Source of the DNA: Cryphonectria parasitica EP155
Lineage: Eukaryota; Ascomycota; Sordariomycetes; Diaporthales; Cryphonectriaceae
DNA: 64,000 bases
Assembly (NCBI RefSeq): GCF_011745365.1
Contig: NW_024468918.1
Span: 248,001 to 312,000 of the forward strand
Reading direction: 5' to 3'
The notes under the pieces are model-generated. The model had not been told where the DNA came from, searched no databases, and worked only from the letters and a program-made list of their open reading frames with translations. Position 1 is the stretch's first letter, and each line of letters starts with the position of its first letter. Positions 34,693 to 43,943 of the stretch are shown piece after piece. Position numbers and translations under genes: made by a program.

Positions 34693-35318
34693 AGCAGAGA
34701 TAGATGCACCTCTCTGGGTTACCTTCTGGCATAGAGGATGATAGGTAGAAGAAAAAAAAAGGAGAGAAAGGAAAAGGAAAATGATTTGAAAAGATGATGC
34801 ATAGCTATAGCATACAGTACTTAGAAGGTTGGGCATCTTTCTACTTAGATATGCAAAGAACCAAAGCTCTAGACAGACGGGCACCGGGTCATGTATACTT
34901 GCCAGACTGCTTTGCAGTTATGTTTGTCGTCTTTTTGTCTTGTTGCTGTTGTGGCGACCAACAACTTTACTTGCCTGGACGGGGACCCCCGGGTGTAAAT
35001 ACGGCCACGGAAGCCGCAAGTCACCCCACATCGGAGCGACCCCAGTGTAACAATACCCAGTGCACCGAAATTAATCTTCACATGCTAACCCAACCTTTAC
35101 CGTATCTCAACCATCAACTTTCTGCCACCAGCGACCTTCAACACCGTTCACCAAGAACCACGGCAGCGTCACCACCGCGCACGGCCTCTACTGGCTGCGA
35201 AACCCACACCCTCCCTCAAAACGACACACGACTTCTGTTTGCAAATTCGACAACACCCCTCCGCCACCCCCTCCACCCCTTTTTCCTTTCCAGCCAACCC
35301 AGCACCAACACCCAAAAG
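34693..35318. other. Intergenic, aspartate kinase 3' / KIN17 5' region
   Basis: An open frame runs into the KIN17 gene from 34794, but it lacks protein-like features before 35319 and is probably 5' UTR and promoter. Confidence 0.6.
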
Positions 35319-36407
35319 ATGGGCCGCGCCGAAGTAGGCAGCACAAAATGGGTCTCGAACCAACAAAAATCCAAAGGCCTCGGCCGCCTACGCTGGTACT
35401 GCCAAGTCTGCGAGCGCCAGATGCGCGACGAGAACGGCTTCAAGATGCACGTACAGAGCGAGTCGCACGTGCGGCAGATGCTCGTCGTGGGCGAGGACCC
35501 CAAAAAGGCCATCAACGAGTTCAGCACACAGTTCAACCGCGACTTCCTGCAGCAGCTGCGCACGTCGCACGGCACAAAGGCGGTGCACATCAACCACTTT
35601 TACCAAGAGTACATCGCCAACAAGGAGCACGTGCACATGAACGCCACGAGGTGGCCCAGCCTGACCGAGTATGCCAAGTACCTCGGGCGGGAGGGCATCT
35701 GCCGCGTCGAGGAGACGGACAAGGGCTTGCACATTGCGTGGGTCGACAATAGCCCCGAGGCGCTGAAGCGGGCTGAGGCGATCCGGAAGAAGGAGATGAT
35801 GGACAAGGGGGATGAGGAGCGGGAGTTGCGGATGATTCGGGAGCAGCAGAAGCGCGCTGAGAGGGCCGCGGAGGAGAGGAGGAAGGGGAAGGGGGCGCCG
35901 GATGTGGTGGAGGAGGAGGAGGAGGGAGAAGGCGACGGGGGAGAGGAGGAGGAGAAGAAGAAGAAGAAGAAGAAGAAGAAGGGGTTCAGGCTTGAGGATG
36001 GCGAGAAGATCAAGCTGTCATTCGGCGTAAAGCCAGCTGAGAAAAAGGCCGATACACCACCAGAGTCCAAACCCGGCACGCCAGCAGCAGAAGTAGCAGC
36101 AGATGATGATGATGACACCACCAACAAAAAGGACATAGCAGAGCCAGCAAAGCCCGCAGAGCCATCGAAGCCGGGGGGGGGTTTCTCCCTGGGCGCGAAG
36201 CCTCAGCCGAAGAATGTCTTTGCCCAGGCCAAGAAGAATGCTCTGTCGGGCGGCGCCAAGAAGTCGTTCAAGATCGAGCAGCCCAAGAAGATGAGCGAAG
36301 CAGAGAGGATCATGCGGGAGGAGATGGAGAGGAAACGGGCGCGGGAACCTGCGGGAGGTGGTGGGTTGGCTGGGAGAGGAACGAACAAGAGGCCTCGTTT
36401 TGGCTAG
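35319..36407 (+). CDS. KIN17-type zinc finger, DNA/RNA-binding nuclear protein
   Basis: KIN17 family proteins act in nuclear RNA and DNA metabolism, including splicing and the DNA damage response. Single exon, 362 aa from MGRAEVGSTKWVSNQQKSKG. The open frame extends upstream, but this start matches the family and follows a CCCAAAAG context. A C2H2 finger is seen at Cys28, Cys31, His44 and His50 (WYCQVCERQMRDENGFKMHV). Next is the Kin17 winged-helix region (about 52-165) with FLQQLRTSHGTKAVHINHFY and HMNATRWPSLTEYAKYLGRE. A charged coiled coil with a Glu run and Lys-rich NLS-like run (about 175-235) follows, then a low-complexity tail ending RGTNKRPRFG. The C-terminal KOW-type domain of the long animal form is absent, as in short fungal homologues. 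Confidence 0.93.
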   Translation: MGRAEVGSTKWVSNQQKSKGLGRLRWYCQVCERQMRDENGFKMHVQSESHVRQMLVVGEDPKKAINEFSTQFNRDFLQQLRTSHGTKAVHINHFYQEYIANKEHVHMNATRWPSLTEYAKYLGREGICRVEETDKGLHIAWVDNSPEALKRAEAIRKKEMMDKGDEERELRMIREQQKRAERAAEERRKGKGAPDVVEEEEEGEGDGGEEEEKKKKKKKKKGFRLEDGEKIKLSFGVKPAEKKADTPPESKPGTPAAEVAADDDDDTTNKKDIAEPAKPAEPSKPGGGFSLGAKPQPKNVFAQAKKNALSGGAKKSFKIEQPKKMSEAERIMREEMERKRAREPAGGGGLAGRGTNKRPRFG

Positions 36408-37662
36408 ACAAGACTTGCGATATTTGTGCAGCAATGATACCCTTTAGACGCAAGAGCCTTCTGTTTTGACTTCATGACGTTCAGCCTGGACACGTATCTC
36501 TGTAGTAAGATGTATATCTAATTTCCGTCTGTAGTAGTGGAGAAAGGCTACTTCTTGGAGGGTTTCCAGCTATAGAAGCATATATACACAATGGTTTGAT
36601 CAACTCAAAGAACAGACTTGGAAACCCAGCCGTCAACTCCAGTCACATCGGCGGCACCCAGAGGCCTGGACCGTGTCTTTCTTTCTCTTCTTTTCTTTGC
36701 AACGGGGATAGCTCCTGTGCTGCGTTTCTGTATGGCTTACTGGTCTGGTATTTGGTTTGGTCAATTTTTTTTTTAAAAAAAAATTCGTGCAGTCCTCGGC
36801 TACTCATTTCAATGCTATATTGCACCCCCATCACAGCAACCGTTTTGCATGAACCATGCTGCTGTTGTCTACCCCTTGTTGGTTTTGAGTAGGCTCGCAA
36901 GTCCGACCGCTGCCTCTTCTGCCTTTTCAGGTCTGCTTTAGAATGCGCTCGAGAGCGGCACTTCATATGGCACGACGCCGCGCTTCCCTCTCTTGCGCCA
37001 TTGATCTATTCATCATGAAGAGCCAGCCGCCCTGCCCTTCATTTTCAGTTGCAGCAAGACTCTTCTCTCCACAAGTGGTGGATCCCCAGATTCAATCTCC
37101 CAGCATCGTCAGGCCTTCAATAGCATCAAGTCGCCCCTTGTCCTTGTCCTTAAAAAGGTAACAGTAACGCTACCTCCACTGCGCTCTGGCAACCCTGCGT
37201 GACCTTTTTTTTTTTTAAGTTATCCACTGCCTGTGCCTCTGCACCTTGGCCAGAAATTTGCAGCTCCACGTTGATGTTTCTGATCGAAACCTGTATTTTT
37301 GAACCATCTCGGTCCACAGTATCAATGTCTGGAATGTCATTCGCCCAGTCACCATCAAGGATATGTGCAAGCTCCGCAAGACGTTCGAGTCGTGTCGTAG
37401 GCAGTGGGCGTTATGCCTCTTGAGATTCAGAAGCCCCACCTCTCAGCTCAACCATCAGATCGGAGTCGCTACGTGCCTTTAATCATCATTGCCCGCACTC
37501 CCATCACGTCTGTATCACTGTCAGCTTCATGTGCACCCCTCTTGACCTGCACCATCTAAACACCTTGTACAAGGACGGTCCCTGTACAGACAGGCAGCCA
37601 AGCATCCAAGCGCGGCTGCGTGCAGAAACCCAGAGAATAGACCTATAATGTGCGGTGTAGAC
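36408..37662. other. Intergenic, KIN17 / SPT4 convergent region
   Basis: 1.25 kb without a supported gene. It holds T- and A-runs near 36768-36783 and 37206-37217. A 100-codon minus-strand open stretch (37112-37410) has no start or usable acceptor at its head. Confidence 0.5.
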
Positions 37663-38123
37663 TCACGGTATATACCGGATATTATACTCCTCCAGCAGGT
37701 TCGTGACGACATCAGGAGGCAAGGTGCCCATGACCTTGGTGGCGTAGGTGCCTTTGATGTACTTGTCGATGCGCTGCCACTTGGCTACCCAGGAGCGGGC
37801 GGGGTCGGCAAGAGCGATGAGGCCCTCGTAGACGGACGATGTGCATAGCTCGATGGCCTCCTCGTTGCCGGCGAGGTGCAGGTACTCTTCGCAGTTGGGA
37901 CATCCGTTGCGCTTGAACTCCTGATGAGGTGGGATCAAGCGTTAGCGAAAAGAACAGCAGCAAGCGTTACATAGAATAGGGAGGAAGATCGTCTTCAGTA
38001 GGGTTTAGGAACGTGCTTGATGAAAGGAAGAGGTGGAGGACGCACTGTTTTTGGTAGGACGATGGAGCAGACCATGCAGGCACGTTTGCCTCTGCGCTGC
38101 GTCTCGGAGCTGAACTTGTCCAT
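37663..38123 (-). CDS. SPT4: Transcription elongation factor Spt4
   Basis: Zinc-binding partner of Spt5 in the DSIF elongation complex. Model: complement(join(37663..37920,38046..38123)), 111 aa. It begins MDKFSSETQRRGKRACMVCS. The zinc site is CMVC...CPNC (Cys16, Cys19, Cys34, Cys37 by order; the second pair lies in RNGCPNCEEYLHLAGNEEAI). The conserved core DPARSWVAKWQRIDKYIKGT and YATKVMGTLPPDVV follow. The frame ends YNIRYIP-stop. That TGA lies inside a good donor (GTGAGT), so a 3' intron and a short extra tail, such as the family's Arg-Asp-Gly-rich end, are possible; I could not find a convincing downstream exon. It is divergent from the Pop8-like gene with 403 nt between. Confidence 0.9.
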
Positions 38124-38526
38124 CGTGGAGCGAGTAAGAGTAGGGTTTGATAGATGCGATCGTAGGAATATGATGTCGTTGACGTGAATTGTTATTATTG
38201 TTATTGGCGGTGAAGCTGCCTTTTCAGTTTTGCTTGGGGAAGACTAAGCACGTCGTTGTAAGATGCTCTTTGTCGTGGGAGACAAGGCGGCTTGCTTTCC
38301 CTTGGATACTTAAAATGTTTAAGGTAGAGAGTTGAGGTTGAGGTAGAGCTGCAGGAGAGCGATCATTACAGGGAGCATGTGGAGGCTGCACCGGCAGGCA
38401 CATGTAGTGCAGGGATGGCCCTGCTAGAAGACTCGACCCTGAGTCTGCAGTTATTTTCCCAGTGACTATCGATTCAGTCCTCAACGACGAGTCCCAATAA
38501 CTCACTTCCTGTTGAAAAGCACCAAT
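38124..38526. promoter_or_regulatory. Bidirectional promoter, SPT4 / POP8-like
   Basis: 403 nt between divergent starts of two nuclear RNA-metabolism genes. No specific element could be identified. Confidence 0.6.
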
Positions 38527-38973
38527 ATGGCCGACACAATGGATATCGACACGGCTGTAGATGAGGCTATAACCAAGGCGAAGAAAACGAAATCAAAAAG
38601 TTCCACTAAGTCTCACGATATATACAGCACCACCATCAAGACCCCACCTCACGCCTATGCCCATTTGGAACTCATCACCACCGCTACGCAGGAACTGGTA
38701 TTAGACGAGCTGATGCTCCGCCAGTTCCTCACATCCGCGCTGAGGCAGTTTCTAGGCCTTACTGGAATGGGCATACCCATCGACATCCTCAAAGTTGCTG
38801 GGCGAGAGTGTTGGGTGCGCATGCCTCGACAAGATTTGGGAGCCTTTTCTAGTGCCTTAACGGCGTGGACCGGATCGGGACCAGTCTCTGGCATCAGAAT
38901 CTGCGCAGCAGGAGACTGGCTGGGCGCGCTCGTGGGAAGACATGACCAGCAGAAGATATGGGGGGGACCATGA
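38527..38973 (+). CDS. Pop8-like RNase P/MRP protein subunit
   Basis: Single exon, 148 aa, MADTMDIDTAVDEAITKAKK; a second in-frame ATG at 38512 would add five residues. After a Lys/Ser-rich N-terminus (about 1-40) comes a compact alpha/beta fold: YAHLELITTATQELVLDELM, LRQFLTSALRQFLGLTGMGI, PIDILKVAGRECWVRMPRQD and LGAFSSALTAWTG. This pattern is that of the Pop5/Pop8-type subunits of RNase P/RNase MRP, which process tRNA and rRNA precursors. The Pop8 assignment is by overall resemblance in length and motif order, so it is less certain than for the neighbouring genes. Confidence 0.7.
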   Translation: MADTMDIDTAVDEAITKAKKTKSKSSTKSHDIYSTTIKTPPHAYAHLELITTATQELVLDELMLRQFLTSALRQFLGLTGMGIPIDILKVAGRECWVRMPRQDLGAFSSALTAWTGSGPVSGIRICAAGDWLGALVGRHDQQKIWGGP

Positions 38974-39289
38974 TTTTACTCTTTCCGACATCGCCCTCGC
39001 GCATAAATGACCATTGAAATTACCATCCTGGATCTGTTGTTGTCACCCGGCCTTGCCATGACCACCGAAACCAGCCGGACCTTTTTGGATGCCATGGTGC
39101 TTGTTTGAGAAAGCAACTGAACATCGCATCCCGCCTGCTTGTGTGGACCGAAGCTCGCCTTCCACCGTTTCCCACGCAAAATCAAAACGCCGCGGTCAGA
39201 GAGCCTATGAACCAACTCCGCGGGTATGCTTCCATAAACTGTATCTATATGCAGGAGTCACGCTGAAATGGTCCAGAGTCCTTCGAACC
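38974..39289. other. Convergent 3' region, POP8-like / PP5
   Basis: 316 nt between two gene ends. It presumably holds both 3' UTRs; nothing else is seen. Confidence 0.6.
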
Positions 39290-41134
39290 CTACATCACAG
39301 AAGACATGATCGAATTGTTGGCGTATGCCTAAGATCAGGTCAGCAATGGTTTTGGGGTAGAAAAGAGGAGGAGAGGGGCGTCGGAAATCTTACCATTGGT
39401 CGAATGTTAGGATGAGGAACAGCGTCAAACTTGTGGAAATCCAACTTGTACGTAGATCCGATATTGATGTAAGCACCTTTGTTCTCCGTCATGTCGCAGT
39501 ACTTGGGCGCGGAGAAGACTATAGCGCGGTGTTAGCAAGTCGACCCTGCAATGACTTCAACCACACTAGCTTACCTGTGATGCACTTTCCATCGTGCTCC
39601 TCCTCGTAACCTTCCATGCGAACCTCGTGACTCCGGATGATAGCTTCCAGGCCGTTCTTCTCACAGAAGCGCTTGGTGACATCGGGACCGAACTGCATGC
39701 CGACGCCACGCTTGCTTGGGCCACGGCCGGGCTCGGTCTGAGGGTCTGTCCAGAGCATCTCCATCATCAACCCAGCCTGGCCCGGCTGCCTCTGCTTGTG
39801 TCGGTCCAGTTTGCGGATGTCGTCCAGGGTGACATTGTCGTCAGAGAACAGACCTCCATGGAGGACAAAGTACTTCTGACCTATCAGCGTTGCCAGAGGC
39901 AGTGCCGAGAAGCTTTCCGAGAAGAGCTTGAAGATACTGAATAAAACCCGAGTCAGTATAGTCAGCATGACCGCAATCTTATACAAGGCAGTGATTCTGC
40001 TTACCGCTCGTTGTACTTGGCTTTGCACTCTCCTTCAAACCCATAGACCTTGTTCATGTCGTCTGTCTCGTGGTTTCCACGATTCAGGAAGAAGTTCTTG
40101 GGCCGCAGCCATTTGTTGGCGTATAGCAATAGAGCAATCTCGGTGGACCATGAGCCTCGGTCAACGAAGTCACCATTGAAGAGATACCAGTGCTTGTCGT
40201 CCGGCTTTCCATTCAACCTGAAGAGCTCCATAAGATCGAAGTATTGGCCTGAACTCACGTGGTCAGTCTCCTTTCGGAGCCGGATGGGGGGGGAGGGGGG
40301 GGGGGTTAACGCACCGTGAGTATCGCCACAGACAGTGAGCTTGACATCCTCGGGGATCTCAACCTCCACCATTGTTGGCTCATCGTAGACAAGCTTCTTG
40401 ACAGCCATGATGATCTGATAAACGTATTTCCTATGTATCTTCTTGCCGTTCTTGAACCTCTCTGTCATGTCCTCGATGAACTCCTGCGTCATCTCCTTGT
40501 CGAGCTTGACGCCGTCGTATTCCGGCTCGACAGCGATTGAATCAACATCCAGGCCTTCCGCAGCAGAGGGTGCGTCGGTGACCTCGATAGCGGCGAAGAA
40601 GTCGAGTTGGCGCACGATCTTCTGGCACTCGACGAGCTTGAGCTTCGCATCCTTGTTGCCCGGGTCGATCTTAGTGCAGGTCTTGAAATCTTGAAGAGCA
40701 TCTTTCGGTCGCAAGATGGCGGCATGGGCGACAGCGCGGCGGTAGTAAGCCTATGCAGATTTCTACCGTCAGCCACAAAACTCCTCCTCTACCAACCCTA
40801 CTTGGGATTGGGGAAAACACCCACCTTGACGAAGCCTGGATTCAACTCGATCGCCTTGGTGGCATCTGAAATAGCGTAGCCGAACGCTTCTGTCTTCAGG
40901 TAGGCCTAGGAACAAGTGCGACACGGTCAGTCACGCGACCAAGTATGAGCTGTGGCCGGGCCTCGGGTTTCATACCTGTGCCCGGTTTGCGAAGTATGTG
41001 GGTTCTGTGTCGTTCAATTTGATCGCCTGAGAGTAGAAATCTATGGCCGTTTGCCAGTCATGCTTCTTGAAAGCCTCGTTACCCTGGTTCTTGAGGTCAA
41101 CAGCCTTGACCTTGTCCTCCTCTGAGGGAGCCAT
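39290..41134 (-). CDS. PPT1: Serine/threonine protein phosphatase 5 (TPR-containing)
   Basis: Hsp90-associated PPP-family phosphatase. Model: complement(join(39290..39328,39394..39518,39575..39936,40005..40248,40315..40750,40825..40905,40976..41134)), 481 aa. Three TPR units fill about 1-120: [40 protein letters not shown] and [20 protein letters not shown]. The PP5-specific linker leads into the catalytic domain with metal-binding motifs [32 protein letters not shown] and FSAPKYCD; all key residues are present. The last exon adds [12 protein letters not shown], the autoinhibitory tail type of this family. All six introns are GT-AG and in phase. Intron 3, following the GDTHG codons, contains a long G-rich run (about 40287-40305). 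It is divergent from ESS2. Confidence 0.97.
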
Positions 41135-41602
41135 TACAACCACGTCGCGGCAGCGCTTAGCAAAGAAGGTGGAGGTGGCGAGCAAAGACAAGCTGTTGGG
41201 GATGCTTCAAAAGGAAAAAAATAACGAAAGAAAGTGAGGGAACCGGAATTGTGCAGCCTCAATGATATTGCTCCGGACTGTAACTTCCGTACGAACAGGC
41301 TGCCAAGTTAGAGACTGTAGGACCAAGTCAGATTTCCTGTTGTAAGGTTGTCCTGTCGGCGCGCATTCGAAAGGTTTCCATGCAAGGCGAAATAGCTAGT
41401 GCCGCTGTGCTACTAACCCCTCGACGATCTTATCGCTACTATCAACGTGCAGGGGTCTACCCCACGATGCGCTACTACTAATTGGGCAGTATTTGTGGCC
41501 TGTGCTGATCTGACACCTCGCCCCTTGACATCTTCTCCTTCTCCCAGGCTTCCTCTTCCAACTTTATCAAGCCAACAACAGCACAACCACAGACGCGAAA
41601 TC
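41135..41602. promoter_or_regulatory. Bidirectional promoter, PP5 / ESS2
   Basis: 468 nt between divergent starts. The ESS2 frame is open upstream to 41447, but the protein-like part begins at 41603. Confidence 0.6.
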
Positions 41603-42949
41603 ATGACGGATACCAGCCAGACATCTTCTGCGCTTGTGCGCAAAAGAGATGCCGAGATGGCTCTCATGCCCCCGCCACCGCCCACGAAGAAGATAAAGCG
41701 ACCCAAGAAAGTCATCGACGAAGAGACATACACCGATGCGCTCTCCAAGATCATAGCGCGTGATTTTTTCCCGGGCCTGCTGGAAAGCGAGACACAGCAA
41801 GAGTACCTCGACGCTCTTGAATCCAAGGACAAGTTGTGGATCAATAGCGCCGGTCGGCGGCTCAAGCAGGTTATGACTCCCGGCCGACAGCGTAGGCTCA
41901 AACGGCCGATACAGACACCGACGCAGTCTGTTGGACAGACGCCGGTGGGCTATACAGGCGATACACCCATGACCAGCATATCCACTGCACCTTCTACAAC
42001 CGTAAAGCGGCCGGAGGTTGATACCAACATGAGCCTTGGGGCGTTTCAGGCAAAGTACACAAGCGAAGACAACGAGAGTTTTTACAAGCTTCTGGACAAG
42101 CAGAACCAGAAGAGGGCGGGGAAGTACGGATGGCTATGGAGAGGCAACAAGCTTCCCTCCAAGCAAGAGTTGAAACAGATGGAGGTCAAGGCGAAACTTG
42201 CTGCGAGCGGTGTGAGCCTGGTGGATGACGGATTTGAGAGGACCAGACTTGCAATCGAGGACAAGGACGACAGACCCGCCATGCCAGATACGTGGAAGGC
42301 GGCTCCAATGAATGCGCTCATGTTCGCCCCTGATGGTGTCGATGATGTTGTGGCAGAGACTGTAGCCTCGCGGGCTCAGGCAGCCTCGCGAGCACCACCA
42401 AAAATGATTGTGTATGAGAACACGAGGGTGCCTGGTCCAGCTACCGCGCATGAACCTTCACGGCCGCCGTCTCCGACTTTGTCGGCTGTCAGAGATGCGA
42501 TTGCGGGACGACCTAGGCCAGGAGATCGAGATTCGACTTTTGCTGGTGGGAACGAGACGCCGCGAGTGAACGGGTATGCCTTCGTGGATGACGAAGAGGA
42601 AGAGCCAGTAGCGAGCGTGCCAGCCATCGATCTCGGTCCTGGAGATGCCACACCAAACCCATTCAAAATCCAAGATCAGAGAAAACGAGAGGGTCTCCAC
42701 CACCGCATGGTCGATCGCATAGCACAGTCGAAACGAACGTCAGCGAAGATGGGTCTGGTGGGCAAGGTTGAGCAGACACCAGTCCCAAAGTTTCCAAATA
42801 GCCCACGAGTTTCTGGAGAACTGACTCCTGCTGCTCAGCGGCTTTGGAGCAAGATCGGCGGTTCTAAGAAAGCCTCGGACAAGACACCGTTTTCAGACAC
42901 CGTGACGCCGAAGAACAGAGGGTCGGGACTAAAGAACATGACGAAGTGA
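41603..42949 (+). CDS. Ess2/DGCR14-type nuclear (spliceosome-associated) protein
   Basis: ESS-2 proteins are conserved C-complex spliceosome factors. Single exon, 448 aa from MTDTSQTSSALVRKRDAEMA. The conserved N-terminal block is PKKVIDEETYTDALSKIIAR with DFFPGLLESETQQEYLDALE. Further family blocks are MSLGAFQAKYTSEDNESFYK, LLDKQNQKRAGKYGWLW and WKAAPMNALMFAPDG. A Pro/Ser-rich middle follows, and then the C-terminal segment TPNPFKIQDQRKREGLHHRM and SGELTPAAQRLWSKIGG. The basic NLS candidate KKIKRPKK is near residue 30. Length and block order agree with fungal homologues. The upstream in-frame ATG at 41447 is unlikely because the added sequence looks like leader. Confidence 0.92.
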   Translation: MTDTSQTSSALVRKRDAEMALMPPPPPTKKIKRPKKVIDEETYTDALSKIIARDFFPGLLESETQQEYLDALESKDKLWINSAGRRLKQVMTPGRQRRLKRPIQTPTQSVGQTPVGYTGDTPMTSISTAPSTTVKRPEVDTNMSLGAFQAKYTSEDNESFYKLLDKQNQKRAGKYGWLWRGNKLPSKQELKQMEVKAKLAASGVSLVDDGFERTRLAIEDKDDRPAMPDTWKAAPMNALMFAPDGVDDVVAETVASRAQAASRAPPKMIVYENTRVPGPATAHEPSRPPSPTLSAVRDAIAGRPRPGDRDSTFAGGNETPRVNGYAFVDDEEEEPVASVPAIDLGPGDATPNPFKIQDQRKREGLHHRMVDRIAQSKRTSAKMGLVGKVEQTPVPKFPNSPRVSGELTPAAQRLWSKIGGSKKASDKTPFSDTVTPKNRGSGLKNMTK

Positions 42950-43943
42950 CAAAGACATCAACATCGACATTGCAGTTTCTACAAGCGATACATACGATAC
43001 CCATAGAGTGATCAACAATGTCTATCAAGGAAGACATCACTACTGGAAAACGATACAACGCAGCATCTTCGTTTGTGAACTAGATGCTCAAGTCAACTGC
43101 ACATAAAAGGCTGACGGACTGCTAGATTGAATGTCTTTCCACGGCCATCCAGCAATTCACATACTGACCGCCCCCCAGCATAGGTAATTCCCGCAACCAC
43201 CGCATATGGCATCGGTGATCTCCCCTGTCCCTTGAGCTGGTCAAGTCTGTGCATGAGCGATGTATGTACCGTGGGCTGCGAGCCCCTTGATCCGAGTTTC
43301 GACGTCGGTTCAGTCAGTCATCACACCTTATTCGCCAATTCGTTAATTCCACGAAGAGGAAAGGACGACAGTTCATATGCACTACATTTTACATTTTACC
43401 CACAGAGAATATGGGTAAACTGAAAGACTAAACATCTGAGCTGACATTACCCTGCTGGCTGATTCAGCGGGGAAGAAGAAAGAAAGCACACATACACAAT
43501 TCGAGATGGCAGATGGCATGGGTGCCGGCATATTAGACAAAGGCAGTAGACGGAAAATTATCGCAACATACTACAGCTTCTTGGGAAGACTTTGAGCTGG
43601 GATGGGGACAAAAAGATTACAATAAAAATAATAATTCCGGAACCAAGCCTGGATGATCTGTTTTGGCCCACCCAACCTTCCGTTTATATACATCCTCAGG
43701 TACAATAGGGCATCCCCGTCGAAGGATCCCTGATAGTGGTAGTCTTTGCCTGCCGTGGCCCATATTTAGGGCTGCAGGGATTATTACATCCATGATGCAA
43801 GGTCCAACAATTTCGGGGCCGCATCTTTCTCAATAGCAACTCAACACCTTTCTTTTCTTTTCTTATGACTTTGGAACACTTATGCAACCAAAAATGAGAG
43901 CTTCATACTGTCTTCAATAGCGTGAGGGAATTCACTTCAGAGG
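42950..43943. other. Intergenic between ESS2 and COQ8
   Basis: About 1 kb; no gene supported. AT-rich near 43530-43680, where the COQ8 promoter probably begins. Confidence 0.55.

Noticed and set aside
34794..35318. N-terminal extension of the KIN17 frame
   Set aside because: The added 175 residues are low-quality (CCCC, QPST-rich) and upstream of the family-conserved MGRAEVGSTKW start; treated as 5' UTR.
37112..37410. 100-codon minus-strand open stretch with protein-like text (LAHILDGDWANDIPDIDTVDRDG)
   Set aside because: It has no ATG, begins just after a stop, lacks a convincing acceptor at its head and reads into an A-run. A frame of this length is common by chance in DNA of this GC content. 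RNA-seq or a protein search would be needed to revive it.
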